Of a stretch of DNA of 64,000 nt, positions 55,680-64,000 are shown piece by piece. Source of the stretch: Lactococcus lactis (GTDB lineage: Bacteria > Bacillota > Bacilli > Lactobacillales > Streptococcaceae). The notes under the pieces were generated by a model. The model made no database searches and was not told the origin of the DNA. It worked only from the letters and a program-made list of their open reading frames with translations. Numbering within the stretch: position 1 is the stretch's first letter; the number at the start of each line of letters is the position of its first letter. The position numbers were made by a program, and so were the translations under genes. The stretch spans positions 1,426,001 to 1,490,000 of the forward strand of contig NZ_CP118969.1 of the NCBI RefSeq assembly GCF_029023865.1, given 5' to 3'.

Positions 55680-56153
55680 TTAAAGTAATTTTTGGATTTC
55701 TTCTTCCATTTCTTTAGGTTCCGTTTTTGGCGCAAAACGTTCAATAACATTTCCTTCTCGGTCAATTAAAAATTTTGTGAAATTCCATTTAATGGTCCCG
55801 CTAAGTGCCCCTTTTGCTTCTTTTTTCAAAAATTGATAAAGGGGATGTGCTTCTTTACCATTGACTTTAATTTTTTGAAACATGGGGAAAGTGACTCCAT
55901 AATTTAACTGACAAAATTCATTGATCTCCGAATTTTCGCCAGCGTCTTGATTAGCAAATTGATTACAGGGAAAACCTAAAATTTCCAATCCTTGGTCTTT
56001 ATAGTTTTCATACAACTTTTCAAGTCCTTCAAATTGCGGTGTAAAGCCACATTTACTTGCAGTGTTGACCACAATTACAACTTTGCCTTTAAAATTAGAC
56101 ATTGAAACAGTTTCGCCGTTCATTTTAACGGCACTAAAATCATAAAAATTCAT
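55680..56153 (-). CDS. gpo: Glutathione/thioredoxin peroxidase (Cys-type)
   Basis: 157 residues; reduces peroxides. The active-site Cys lies in [19 protein letters not shown] near residue 35, with [15 protein letters not shown] and the Trp-Asn pair in [11 protein letters not shown]. Most such bacterial enzymes use thioredoxin and have Cys in place of selenocysteine. It lies upstream of carB, which has its own promoter, and no terminator is obvious between them. Confidence 0.93.
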   Translation of the reverse strand: MNFYDFSAVKMNGETVSMSNFKGKVVIVVNTASKCGFTPQFEGLEKLYENYKDQGLEILGFPCNQFANQDAGENSEINEFCQLNYGVTFPMFQKIKVNGKEAHPLYQFLKKEAKGALSGTIKWNFTKFLIDREGNVIERFAPKTEPKEMEEEIQKLL

Positions 56154-56200
56154 TTGATTGCCTCCATGACTTTTATTTAATTATTTATTGACAATACCGA

Positions 56201-56250
56201 TTCTGTCAGTAAAAATTTATGGCTGTCAGTAAAATTTTACTGACAGAAAT
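56201..56250. repeat. TTACTGACA-motif cluster between gpo and acmC
   Basis: Three copies (two CTGTCAGTAA, one TTACTGACAG) in 50 bp; the last two form a perfect hairpin with arms CTGTCAGTAAAA/TTTTACTGACAG. Confidence 0.75.
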
Positions 56251-56335
56251 TTTATCGCTTACTTCTTAACTAATTTTAGTATAACAAATATTGATTTTTA
56301 AGCCAAGAACTTGAATTTTATGTTAAACTATTTTT

Positions 56336-56965
56336 ATGAAATATAAAACTCGACGAAGAAAACCAAATCGACGTCAATCCTTGTTAAAACAGCTCATCTT
56401 TATTTTCCTAGTTATTTTAGGAATCTTAGTCTATAATAAAATTTTTAATAACCAAGCACAAAAGCCGTCTGAAGCACAACTTCAAGAAATTAATGAACAT
56501 AAATTCATCAAAGAAATTGCTCCACTCGCTCAAAAATCACAAAAAGAAAGTCAGGTACTCGCTTCTATCACCATCGCTCAGGCCTGTCTTGAGTCTAATT
56601 TTGGCAAAAGCGAACTTGCAAGCAAATATCATAATCTTTTTGGTGTCAAAGCATCTGGTGATGTGCCAAAGGTTTCGCTTGCTACGCAAGAATATGAAAA
56701 TGGTCAGTGGGTCACTGTCCAAGGTGTTTTCCGTGTTTATCCAAATTTTGCTGACTCAGTTTCGGCACACACCCAGCTTTTCCTTTACGGAACAACTTGG
56801 AATTCTAAACAATACGCTTCGGTTCTTAGTGCAACTGATTATAAAACTGCTGCTAAAGCCGTTCAAAATTCTGGCTATGCAACAGACCCCACTTATGCTG
56901 ACAAACTTATCAATATGATTGAAACTTATCATTTAAATCAATATGATAAAAGTTCAAGTATTTAA
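56336..56965 (+). CDS. acmC: N-acetylglucosaminidase (peptidoglycan hydrolase) AcmC
   Basis: 209 residues. A basic head and one membrane span (LLKQLIFIFLVILGILVY) act as anchor, followed directly by a glucosaminidase domain (ASITIAQACLESNFGKSELASKYHNLFGVKAS, FADSVSAHTQLF, YATDPTYADKLINMI). There are no LysM repeats, matching AcmC (about 206 residues) rather than AcmA, B or D. No ribosome site is visible, and an extended -10 (TGT-TAAACT, 56324-56329) ends six bases before the ATG, suggesting a leaderless message. Confidence 0.88.
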   Translation: MKYKTRRRKPNRRQSLLKQLIFIFLVILGILVYNKIFNNQAQKPSEAQLQEINEHKFIKEIAPLAQKSQKESQVLASITIAQACLESNFGKSELASKYHNLFGVKASGDVPKVSLATQEYENGQWVTVQGVFRVYPNFADSVSAHTQLFLYGTTWNSKQYASVLSATDYKTAAKAVQNSGYATDPTYADKLINMIETYHLNQYDKSSSI

Positions 56966-56999
56966 AAATCACTGACAGATTTTTGTCAGTGATTTTTTT
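56965..56999. terminator. Bidirectional terminator after acmC
   Basis: AAAATCACTGACA/TGTCAGTGATTTT stem with T-run; built from the CTGACA repeat motif. Also serves the convergent ATPase gene. Confidence 0.85.
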
Positions 57000-57005
57000 A
57001 AAATT

Positions 57006-59642
57006 TTAATGTTTTTCAAAAACGCCTTTAATTGACTTGAGAATTTCCATACAGATTACAGCAATTACGGCAAGCCCTGCTGCTACAATCCATTGAGACC
57101 AACCAAAAGCAGCTGGAATTGAGAAAATTTCTCTGAGGAATGGAAGAGTAGTCAAGCTGTATAAAGCAAGACAGAAAGTCACAGCCATCAAAACGTACTT
57201 ATTCGTTGTAAAACCAAGTTTTAAAATATTTTGTGAATTTGAACGTGCAGCAAAAGTTTGCAAAGTACGTGCCAAAATCAAAGTTGTAAAGGCCATAGCC
57301 ACACCCATTTCAGGTGATGTTTTTTGTCCAACATATTGTGAAATAATCGCCGCAATCCCAATCAATGAACCCCGAATCAAAATAACCCGCATTAACCCAT
57401 TGGCAAAGATTCCTTCATTTAACTGACGAGGAGCTTTTTCCATAACATCTGGTTCTGCTTTTTCCATCCCTAAGGCAATTGCTGGGACAGAGTCATTGAC
57501 CAAGTTAATAAATAAAAGTTGCAAAGCAGTAAATGGATTGACCCAGCCCACGACCAAAGCAAAGACAATCGCAATAATCGCTCCTAAGTTTCCAGAGAAA
57601 AGGTAACTAATTGATTTTTTGATATTATCATAAACCACACGACCAATTGATACAGCAGAAACAATTGATACGAAATTATCATCAGTCAAAATCATACTTG
57701 ACGCATCTTTTGCTACATCTGTTCCTGAACCCATTGCAATCCCAATATTAGCTTGTTTCAGGGCTGGAGCATCATTTACACCATCACCAGTCATCGCGGT
57801 TACTTGATGCTCATTTTGCCAAGCACGAACAATCCGAATTTTATTTTCAGGAGACACACGAGCATAAACCGAAATCTTTTCTAAATTTTCACGAAGTTCA
57901 TCCTCAGTCAGTGCGTCAAGTTCTTGACCAGTGAGCGCCATATCTCCTTCGTTCATCAAACCAATATCTTTGGCAATGGCTTGTGCTGTCGTTTTGTGGT
58001 CACCCGTAATCATAATCGTTTTAATGCCGGCTTTTTTTGCTTCAGCAATAGAATCATAAACAGCCTCACGAGGTGGGTCAATCATTGCTGACAGACCAAT
58101 CAGAATCAAATCATTTTCGTCAGTAAGTGTGAGTTCAGTCTTATTATCACTGACAGGTTTGTAAGCATAAGCTAATACACGAAGCGCTTTTTGACTGAAA
58201 GCTTCATTTTGAGCTTGAAATTTCTCTTTCAATTCAGGAGTAAATTCTTGCACTTTTCCATCCAAGAAAACTTGATTACAGCGATTAAAGAGTACATCTG
58301 GGCCACCTTTAACAAAAATTGTTTTCTGACCTTCAAAATCATTGATTGTACTCATCAATTTACGTTCTGAATCAAATGGAAATTCAGCCAGACGTGGTGA
58401 TTTTTCTCTTAAATCTTGATATGGATAACCGATTTTATCACTGTAAGCAATTAAAGCCACTTCAGTAGGGTCACCAAGTAGCTGACCTTCTTGTGAAAAT
58501 GATGAATCATTACAAAGCACCATTGCATTAAGTAACAATTTTTGGTCTGCCTGTGTTAAATCTGTCAGTTCTTTACTGCCTTGCGTTGGCAAGAAAGAAT
58601 CAACAACGGTCATTTTGTTTTGAGTCAAAGTTCCGGTTTTGTCAGTACAAATGACTGAAGTTGAACCCAATGTTTCTACAGCTGGCAAATTACGCATAAT
58701 CGCATGCTGTTTTGCCATTTTATTTGTTCCAACAGATAAAACGATTGTAACAACAGATGAAAGAGCTTCAGGAATTGCAGCAACCGCAACCGCAACTGCA
58801 AACATGAATGAATCAAGAACAGCCTTTTGCATATCAGCCGTTTGATTTGTCGTAAAGAGTCTCAAAATTTGAACAGCAAAAATTAAAGCACAGAGCGCTA
58901 AAATTGCCCAACCTAATTGTTTCCCAAATTTTTCCAATTTTTGTTGAAGTGGCGTTTGTTTAGCTTCCGCAGTTTCCAACATTTGAGCAATTTTACCAAT
59001 CTCAGTTTGCTCAGCAATTGCTGTTACAAGAAAATCTGCTCGTCCATAAACAACAAGACTTGAACTGAAGACCATATTCTTGCGGTCACCAAGTGCAACT
59101 TCTCCCTCAATGACATCTGAAAATTTTTCAACCGGTTCAGACTCACCTGTCAGCATTCCTTCTTCGACACGTAAGTTTTGAACATCAATTAAACGTCCAT
59201 CTGCTGGAATAAAATCACCGGCCTCAAGTGAAACAATATCGCCAACAACAAGCTCACGCGCAGGAATTGATGTTTTCTCTCCATTACGTAAAACTTTAGC
59301 TGAGGGTGCCGACATCTGTCTCAAAGCATCTAAAGAACTTTCTGCTCGTTTAGTTTGCACGACCGCAACCACTGAATTAATCATCAAAACAATGAAAATA
59401 ACAAGTGATTCAACAAATTCCCCCAAGAAAAGTTGGACAAAAGCAACTAAAAGTAAGATGATAACCATTGGGTCTTTCAAAGTATCAATAAAAAGTTCCC
59501 AAGTTGAAGTTTTTTTCTTTTCTTTCAATTCATTGAAACCATCTTTAGCTTGACGATTTTCAACTTCTTTTGGGCTCAAACCTTCGAATTGACTTTTAGT
59601 TTCCTCTAAAACTTCATTGACGGATTGATTGTAAGGCTGCAT
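57006..59642 (-). CDS. yoaB: P-type cation ATPase (Mn2+/Ca2+ exporter type)
   Basis: 878 residues. Cytoplasmic N-terminus, actuator motif LTGESEPVEK, metal-binding AAIPEALSSVV in M4, phosphorylation site ICDKTGTLTQNKM, and hinge AMTGDGVNDAPALKQANIGIAMGSGTD; about ten membrane spans, the SERCA/PacL type. The Mn2+-sensing riboswitch in its leader says it exports excess Mn2+ (perhaps with Ca2+), as for streptococcal MgtA-like pumps. Single gene. Confidence 0.92.
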   Translation of the reverse strand: MQPYNQSVNEVLEETKSQFEGLSPKEVENRQAKDGFNELKEKKKTSTWELFIDTLKDPMVIILLLVAFVQLFLGEFVESLVIFIVLMINSVVAVVQTKRAESSLDALRQMSAPSAKVLRNGEKTSIPARELVVGDIVSLEAGDFIPADGRLIDVQNLRVEEGMLTGESEPVEKFSDVIEGEVALGDRKNMVFSSSLVVYGRADFLVTAIAEQTEIGKIAQMLETAEAKQTPLQQKLEKFGKQLGWAILALCALIFAVQILRLFTTNQTADMQKAVLDSFMFAVAVAVAAIPEALSSVVTIVLSVGTNKMAKQHAIMRNLPAVETLGSTSVICTDKTGTLTQNKMTVVDSFLPTQGSKELTDLTQADQKLLLNAMVLCNDSSFSQEGQLLGDPTEVALIAYSDKIGYPYQDLREKSPRLAEFPFDSERKLMSTINDFEGQKTIFVKGGPDVLFNRCNQVFLDGKVQEFTPELKEKFQAQNEAFSQKALRVLAYAYKPVSDNKTELTLTDENDLILIGLSAMIDPPREAVYDSIAEAKKAGIKTIMITGDHKTTAQAIAKDIGLMNEGDMALTGQELDALTEDELRENLEKISVYARVSPENKIRIVRAWQNEHQVTAMTGDGVNDAPALKQANIGIAMGSGTDVAKDASSMILTDDNFVSIVSAVSIGRVVYDNIKKSISYLFSGNLGAIIAIVFALVVGWVNPFTALQLLFINLVNDSVPAIALGMEKAEPDVMEKAPRQLNEGIFANGLMRVILIRGSLIGIAAIISQYVGQKTSPEMGVAMAFTTLILARTLQTFAARSNSQNILKLGFTTNKYVLMAVTFCLALYSLTTLPFLREIFSIPAAFGWSQWIVAAGLAVIAVICMEILKSIKGVFEKH

Positions 59643-59686
59643 AATGATTCTCCTTTATTTCTAACTGATATCATGAGAGGTTTTAC

Positions 59687-59818
59687 AAAAAAAGACCTCT
59701 GCCAGATATCAAAACTGGCAAAGGTCTTGCTAAACATACATAAGTATGTCAACAAAGCCGGTGAGAATCTCACGAATTGACGACTTTGTTTCGGTCTTAC
59801 CGACGCTACTCCCCTTTG
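59687..59818 (-). ncRNA. yybP-ykoY manganese riboswitch with terminator
   Basis: The minus strand begins AAAGGGGAGTAGCGTCGGTA (59799-59818), continues through the GACCGAAACAAAG and CCGGCTTTGTTGACAT segments, and ends with a terminator GACCTTTGCCAG/CTGGCAGAGGTC (59694-59726) plus T7. This matches the L. lactis yybP-ykoY aptamer whose Mn2+-bound structure is known. Mn2+ binding should disrupt the terminator and turn on the ATPase. Confidence 0.95.
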
Positions 59819-59837
59819 GAATATTTAAGTTACCCTC

Positions 59838-59866
59838 ATTTTATTAAAAATGGGCTTTTTTGTCAA
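59838..59866 (-). promoter_or_regulatory. Promoter of the riboswitch-ATPase unit
   Basis: TTGACA (59861-59866), 17-bp spacer, TAAAAT (59838-59843). Confidence 0.75.
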
Positions 59867-59900
59867 GTTATTTTCTTATTTTTTAAATACAAATCTATGA

Positions 59901-60626
59901 TTATGATTGATTTCTAATAAATTTAATAGCTTCTCGATTCTGTTCTTTTAAATCAATTCCTTGTGCTTTAGCCGCAAAAATACATCCACAATAACATTGA
60001 CGATAAACATCGTATTCTTTACACATCTCTACTGAACGTTTATAACCATTATTCTTCTTAAAATCACTTGGAAGATAATTCACATCATAAATCTTTTGAA
60101 TATCAAGACCAATTTCATTAATTAATTGGCTATTCTTCTTTGGTGATAAAGTCAAAGCACTACCAAAATAATCAAAACCAAGTTCTAAAGCCTTCTCAGC
60201 AACTATATCCAATCGCATTTCAAAACAAGAGGTGCAACGTTTCCCACCCTCAGGTTCATTTTCTAAATGTTTTTGACGAACCATTTGTAAAAAGACATTT
60301 GGTTCATATTCGGCAGCAATAAATTGAACATTATTTCCTGTCCGTTCATTAAAATCTTTTACAAATTGTTCTTGAACCATTTTTCTTCTTGTATATTCAG
60401 TTGACGGATGAATATTTGAATTAGCAAAATAAATCGTCACATCGGCTGATTGCGTAAGGTATTCTAATGAATAAGTACTACAAGGGGCACAACAAGAATG
60501 AAGCAAAATTTTGGGACGAACAGAATCTCTTTCCCAACTTTCACGAACTTTTTGAAAAACACGATCATAATTTATTTTTTGATTAGGATTCATTTTTTCA
60601 ATGATATTTAAACTATTTTCCATCAT
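59901..60626 (-). CDS. queH: Epoxyqueuosine reductase QueH
   Basis: 241 residues (two adjacent ATGs; start at 60626 or 60623). The paired cysteines LLHSCCAPCSTYSLEYL near residue 42, RCTSCFEMRLD, and the late QCYCGCIFA match QueH, the non-cobalamin enzyme finishing queuosine in tRNA. An extended -10 (TGA-TATAAT, about 60660) lies upstream; I see no preQ1 riboswitch. It ends 35 bp before the ATPase promoter. Confidence 0.9.
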   Translation of the reverse strand: MMENSLNIIEKMNPNQKINYDRVFQKVRESWERDSVRPKILLHSCCAPCSTYSLEYLTQSADVTIYFANSNIHPSTEYTRRKMVQEQFVKDFNERTGNNVQFIAAEYEPNVFLQMVRQKHLENEPEGGKRCTSCFEMRLDIVAEKALELGFDYFGSALTLSPKKNSQLINEIGLDIQKIYDVNYLPSDFKKNNGYKRSVEMCKEYDVYRQCYCGCIFAAKAQGIDLKEQNREAIKFIRNQS

Positions 60627-60683
60627 TATATCCTTAAATTCTCTCTATTTCTGTCAATTATTATATCACATTTTGAAATAAAA

Positions 60684-60705
60684 AATGACCTCTTTCAAGA
60701 GGTCA
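60684..60705 (-). terminator. Terminator of the downstream membrane gene
   Basis: TGACCTCTT/AAGAGGTCA with a 2-nt loop and T6 on the minus strand; terminates the gene at 60844-61413. Confidence 0.75.
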
Positions 60706-60843
60706 CTATTGGTTATTATATCTGTTAAATCAAATTCTTGGAAATTTGAAAAATCTAAGAGATATTGGATAAGATAATTCTACCCATTTTCGAGTTCGCT
60801 TTCAATACCATTTATTGGTAACTTTTGTTAATCACAAAAATAT

Positions 60844-61413
60844 CTACTCACTAAAAGAACTATTTTTTCTTTTTCTCGCTAAACTTTTTTCCAATTTTTT
60901 ATTTTTACTTTTTATAAAAGCCGTAAAAGTTAAACTTGAAACCCCTGTTATTAACCAAGTTTCCCAACCATCTTTAGCATTAAATCTAGCAAATATTGAA
61001 ATTTCTTTAACTATTTCTTTCCAGAATTCCGTCACTACTTCTTCCACTTCCATGTGTGAATTTGAATAAAAATGAGCACCAATTATTAATAAAAACAAAA
61101 TACCCCAACCAATTATATAAGACCAATTCTTTTTCATCAAAACAATCGGACGTTGATATTTATCCTCTTTTCCCTCATCTTTAAATTCAACTTTTGAAGC
61201 TTGCAGCCATCCCACCAAAAATGATAAAAAGAGTAATATAATAGCCACCATTATATTTTCTTCACCCCAAGTCATCGTGATAAAAAACATCAGCGTTGAA
61301 TACAAAGGCAAAATAATTAATTCAAGCCTGCTAACTTTTTCAAATTCGAACGAATGTTTTGATAACCTAAAAGTCAAATAAAATAATAGGATATAAGATC
61401 CAATTTTTAACAT
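60844..61413 (-). CDS. Unknown membrane protein
   Basis: 189 residues with about four to five membrane spans (e.g. SYILLFYLTFRLS; LELIILPLYSTLMFFITMTW; ENIMVAIILLFLSFLVGWL; YIIGWGILFLLIIGAHFY; TWLITGVSSLTFTAFI) and a very basic tail (KSKNKKLEKSLARKRKN). I do not recognise a family. Ribosome site AGGAGTATTT. Single gene with its own terminator. Confidence 0.65.
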   Translation of the reverse strand: MLKIGSYILLFYLTFRLSKHSFEFEKVSRLELIILPLYSTLMFFITMTWGEENIMVAIILLFLSFLVGWLQASKVEFKDEGKEDKYQRPIVLMKKNWSYIIGWGILFLLIIGAHFYSNSHMEVEEVVTEFWKEIVKEISIFARFNAKDGWETWLITGVSSLTFTAFIKSKNKKLEKSLARKRKNSSFSE

Positions 61414-61484
61414 AAATACTCCTTCTGCATTCTATATTATATTATAAAATTCAAAATGATTCTCAAACTTTTGAATGATTTTCA

Positions 61485-61543
61485 TAAAAAAATGACCTTA
61501 AACAAATTCCTGATAAGATCAAAAATTGTTTAGATCATTTTAA
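61485..61543 (-). terminator. Terminator of the two-lobed exported protein gene
   Basis: AAAATGAtCTaAACAA pairs with TTGTTTAAGGTCATTTT across a long loop; T7 on the minus strand. Confidence 0.6.
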
Positions 61544-61553
61544 AAACTGTCAT

Positions 61554-62387
61554 TTATTGAACCATGGAAGTATCCATATAAACTTTAGATATAATTCTGT
61601 AACCAGTCTCACAATTTACCTCTTTAATCTCTAAATTACCATCAGAATTAATTCTAAATTCGTTAATTAATGTTTTGTTAGCATTATCGGCACCCCCATT
61701 AGCGGAAGGTGTATAATCGATTTTAAAAGCCTTCACATTTGCGATACTACCATCAGTAACCGTTTCTAAATCATAAACCACATCAATCCCAGGTTTCAAC
61801 CCCTTTTGTTCAAATAAAACATCTTGAACAGCTACTACCCACATATTTATTTGATTCGTTGTTAATTGATTCTGTTTAATTTCTGGAAAACTTTGTGATA
61901 CAACTTTCATTCCCGGATAATGTTCAAAGTCAATCGCTTCAAGTTCTCCTGAGCTATTAACTTTATAAGAGTTAACGGAATCAATTCGTGTCGCAGTGTA
62001 ATCTATTTTTGCTTGATACAAATTATTATCACTTTTAGAAACAGTAATTCGAAGAGGATGAGTATCTTGCATTTGATTGCTCTGCGTGATTGCTACCCAT
62101 TGCTCAAATTGATTTTCAGTTAAATTCTTTGTGTCCACACTCAACTGACTTTGAGTTGTTTCTTCTTGACTGCTACTTGATGATTGGCTGCTTGAACTTT
62201 TCTGACTTTCTTTTATTTCACTAGTTTTTGAAGTCATTTCCTTTTTTGAGCTACTTTTTAAACTAGAAGTATTTGTCTTTACTCCACCAGTTTCATTATG
62301 TTTTACTAATGCAAAGCTTACTCCACCAATAAGTAAAACTGCCACCGCTCCAATAGCAGCAAATTGCCTTTTTGTTAACTTTTTCAT
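61554..62387 (-). CDS. Exported or membrane-anchored protein with duplicated domain
   Basis: 277 residues. N-terminal membrane span (FAAIGAVAVLLIGGVSFAL), a Ser/Lys/Gln linker (residues ~38-80), then two related lobes each starting LT-NQ----WV (LTENQFEQWVAITQ and LTTNQINMWVVAVQ) and ending in a GY/GM-(R/K)-(I/V)-(I/V)-S-(K/Q) strand. The tandem duplication is my reading. No lipobox Cys. Streptococcal and lactococcal envelope proteins of this build are uncharacterised. Confidence 0.65.
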   Translation of the reverse strand: MKKLTKRQFAAIGAVAVLLIGGVSFALVKHNETGGVKTNTSSLKSSSKKEMTSKTSEIKESQKSSSSQSSSSSQEETTQSQLSVDTKNLTENQFEQWVAITQSNQMQDTHPLRITVSKSDNNLYQAKIDYTATRIDSVNSYKVNSSGELEAIDFEHYPGMKVVSQSFPEIKQNQLTTNQINMWVVAVQDVLFEQKGLKPGIDVVYDLETVTDGSIANVKAFKIDYTPSANGGADNANKTLINEFRINSDGNLEIKEVNCETGYRIISKVYMDTSMVQ

Positions 62388-62586
62388 CTGATACTCCTCC
62401 TAAAATCATTCTAGCTTAAATTAATCTAAATATCTATTATTTAGATATATTTCTTTGTATTCTTTTCATAATCTAAAACAGAATCTGCTCCATTTAGCCA
62501 AACTTATGAATTCAATCAAGGAAAATTATCTTTAATTTTAATAATGAAGCAAATAAAATTAATGACATTCGTATAATTGACACTAA
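62388..62586. other. Intergenic region with no recognisable gene
   Basis: AT-rich; should contain the promoter of the gene at 61554-62387. Nothing else recognised. Confidence 0.4.
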
Positions 62587-62589
62587 TAG

Positions 62590-62856
62590 CACATCTCGTT
62601 TATAGCCAAATTAGATCCAAATAACTTTACAGAATCATCTGTACTCACCTATTTTAAAGCTTTCTTTGGTGCAGACGCAGAAAACTATAGTTTCCTTCCT
62701 GATAAAGATGGAGATACTTGCATAATTAGTGTAATTTCCAATAAAATACTTGCAAGTGGTGGAAGTGGAACAGTGGGATTTTATCAAGTTTTGCCAGATG
62801 GGTCTTTCTATCTAGTCACTCGTGATTCAACTAACAACACCTATATAAGATATTAA
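62590..62856 (+). pseudogene. C-terminal remnant of an exported protein gene
   Basis: An open frame with no start codon runs from after the stop at 62587 to TAA at 62854-62856. It reads ...KLDPNNFTESSVLTYFKAFF and later GTVGFYQVLPDGSFYLVTRD before the stop: a well-formed C-terminal domain with coding-like composition but no N-terminus, signal peptide or ribosome site. It ends just before a good terminator, as a real gene would. Probably what is left after a deletion. Confidence 0.6.
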
Positions 62857-62859
62857 TAA

Positions 62860-62903
62860 AAAGCTAATAAGCTCTTTCTATAACAGAGTTTATTAGCTTT
62901 TTT
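62860..62903 (+). terminator. Terminator after the gene remnant
   Basis: AAAGCTAATAAGCTC pairs with GAGTTTATTAGCTTT around a 12-nt loop; T7 follows. Confidence 0.8.
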
Positions 62904-62912
62904 TGCTATAAT
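62904..62912 (+). promoter_or_regulatory. Extended -10 abutting the TMEM175-like start
   Basis: TTGC-TATAAT, -10 at 62907-62912, seven bases before the ATG at 62920, overlapping the end of the preceding terminator's T-run. Confidence 0.55.
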
Positions 62913-62919
62913 TATAAGT

Positions 62920-63474
62920 ATGAATAAAAGCAGAATAGAGGCGCTTACTGACGGAATATTTGCCGTAGTAATGACCCTAACAGTTTTAGAATTTAAAGTC
63001 CCAGAAGACGGAAATCTTTTTTCACCCAATGTATTACTTATGCTCCTTATTTATGTCACTACTTTTGTTGCTCTTGCTTCCATTTGGAACTCACTGCACC
63101 ATGTAATGACATTTATCAAATCAAATAAAATTGATGAGTTAATTCTCTGGTCTAATCATTGGATTCTACTTATTGTTTGTCTCTTCCCCTTTTCAACTGT
63201 TGCACACGCAGAACATCCAAACTCTTTGACTGCAAGTTTAGCCTATGTTTCAACCTATTTAATTCCTTGGATTAGTTTGATTGTTTTCAGTCAAATAATT
63301 TATAAACAATACAATGGGAGTGCTACTCTTCGAAAGAGAAATCTGGAAAGAATTAAAATCTTTCTAGTCTTTTTACTACCTGGAGCTCTGATATCACTTG
63401 TTTGGTTGTACGCTCTGCCAATAGTGACTATTTTAATGGCAATAAATTGGGGAAGACATAGCAATTTTGATTAA
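62920..63474 (+). CDS. TMEM175-family (DUF1211) putative potassium channel
   Basis: 184 residues with about six membrane spans. The first helix reads RIEALTDGIFAVVMTLTVLEF, the family signature, but the usual Phe-Ser-Asp is Leu-Thr-Asp. Bacterial members form tetrameric K+ channels (family knowledge). No ribosome site is visible; the message may be leaderless. Followed by a terminator. Confidence 0.8.
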   Translation: MNKSRIEALTDGIFAVVMTLTVLEFKVPEDGNLFSPNVLLMLLIYVTTFVALASIWNSLHHVMTFIKSNKIDELILWSNHWILLIVCLFPFSTVAHAEHPNSLTASLAYVSTYLIPWISLIVFSQIIYKQYNGSATLRKRNLERIKIFLVFLLPGALISLVWLYALPIVTILMAINWGRHSNFD

Positions 63475-63499
63475 GCGTCTAAACAACGCTTTTTTTATT
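63473..63499 (+). terminator. Terminator of the TMEM175-like gene
   Basis: AAGCG/CGCTT short stem with a 9-nt loop and a T7 run. Confidence 0.65.
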
Positions 63500-63656
63500 A
63501 CCGTTTTGCGATTTATAGATTTCTTGACTCCAAACAATTTATTTCTGAAATATAAATGAGTATTTCCTCAAAACTGACCTTACATAAACGTAAGTTATGC
63601 CTTCTATTTTCCATATTAAAATAGATAAGTAAAATATATTTTTGTGAGGTACTTTT

Positions 63657-64000
63657 TTGAAACAACGTTTTGGTTTATCTGGCTATCAACTTAAAATAAT
63701 AGCAATCATCTTCATGCTACTTGACCATATTTACCTAGAAGTTCTTCTAGGACTTCCTGGGATACCCGATTTTTCTATCTTAGATATGGCATCCCGATTT
63801 GTCTCTCCTCTCTTCTTTTTTCTAATGATTGAAGGGTTCTTTTATACCCGAAGTCGAAAAAAATATCTAACACGCCTTCTAGTTGCTGGAGCAGTCATGG
63901 CTCTCGGAAATTTAGTCATACATTATCTCATGAATGTCTCCATAAGTTTTTTTACTATCCTTAATCCAAATATCTTTCTGAGTTTAGCCTGTGGTTTTGG
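63657..64000 (+). CDS. TraX-family membrane protein, cut by window end
   Basis: First 114 residues, starting at a TTG (63657) seven bases after GTGAGGT. Translated by hand: KQRFGLSGYQLKIIAIIFML, then LDHIYLEVLLG, ASRFVSPLFFFLMIEGFFYT and RSRKKYLTRLLVAG. The SGYQLK-IA---MLLDH opening and the FF--EG-FYTRS motif are typical of TraX-type membrane acyltransferase-like proteins. Chromosomal copies in Firmicutes are not linked to conjugation; function unknown. Confidence 0.75.
   Translation, partial: MKQRFGLSGYQLKIIAIIFMLLDHIYLEVLLGLPGIPDFSILDMASRFVSPLFFFLMIEGFFYTRSRKKYLTRLLVAGAVMALGNLVIHYLMNVSISFFTILNPNIFLSLACGF

Noticed and set aside
63657-64000. TraX-like gene as a sign of a conjugative element
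   Set aside because: No other transfer, integrase or relaxase genes are visible, and chromosomal TraX-like genes are common in Firmicutes.

Overview
The window is a stretch of low-GC Firmicute chromosome that reads as Lactococcus lactis, most likely subsp. lactis. The las operon order pfk-pyk-ldh, the pyrK-pyrDB-pyrF cluster, a carB gene standing alone, an AcmC-type glucosaminidase, a kivD-type keto-acid decarboxylase and the known lactococcal Mn2+ riboswitch in front of a P-type ATPase all point that way. Gene density is high. There are no rRNA or tRNA genes, insertion sequences, prophage genes or CRISPR arrays that I can recognise. This is ordinary core chromosome with some strain-variable accessory genes.

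Layout. 1-7.5 kb is an accessory and regulatory stretch: the 3'-truncated (by the window edge) kivD with a divergent MarR regulator and a shared palindromic operator, a LysR regulator, an esterase, an SDR/AraC pair, a DfsB-like protein, an ArsD-like protein and a cysteine-less Spx paralogue. 7.6-10.1 kb holds folate genes (pabA and a pabB-pabC fusion). 10.2-12.8 kb is an Mn/Zn ABC importer (mtsBCA). 13-20 kb carries a VOC protein, an orphan DUF4176 protein, sbcCD, panE and a second Spx paralogue. 20-23.7 kb has a 49-residue orphan gene and a large sortase-anchored surface protein. 23.9-30.2 kb has rqcH, rlmA and nupABC. 30.2-35.6 kb is central glycolysis (las operon) and nagA. 35.7-42.5 kb holds telA/xpaC, gpsA, galU and a four-gene operon ending in a polyprenyl synthase and rsmG. 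42.5-46 kb is the pyrimidine operon and 46-47.5 kb a drug exporter. 47.8-51.2 kb is a three-gene envelope-stress-like operon (SPFH, zinc ribbon, TPM). 52-56 kb holds carB and gpo. 56-64 kb holds acmC, the Mn-riboswitch ATPase, queH, two unknown envelope genes, a gene remnant, a TMEM175-type channel and a TraX-like gene cut by the window end.

How the genes work together. Several regulatory layers are readable. PyrR attenuators precede both pyrK and carB. Mn2+ is handled from both sides: an import operon with a palindrome over its promoter and an export ATPase behind a yybP-ykoY riboswitch. CcpA-type cre sites flank the las promoter. A NagR-like half-palindrome precedes nagA. A CesR/LiaR-type box precedes the SPFH/zinc-ribbon/TPM operon.

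The most interesting leads are a possible leader peptide overlapping a terminator in front of the MFS drug exporter, the YdjGHI-like triad without a PspA partner, three genes that look leaderless, a tandem 71-bp repeat inside the pyr operon, and the very frequent TTACTGACA motif, which also sits inside both PyrR leaders and inside coding sequence.
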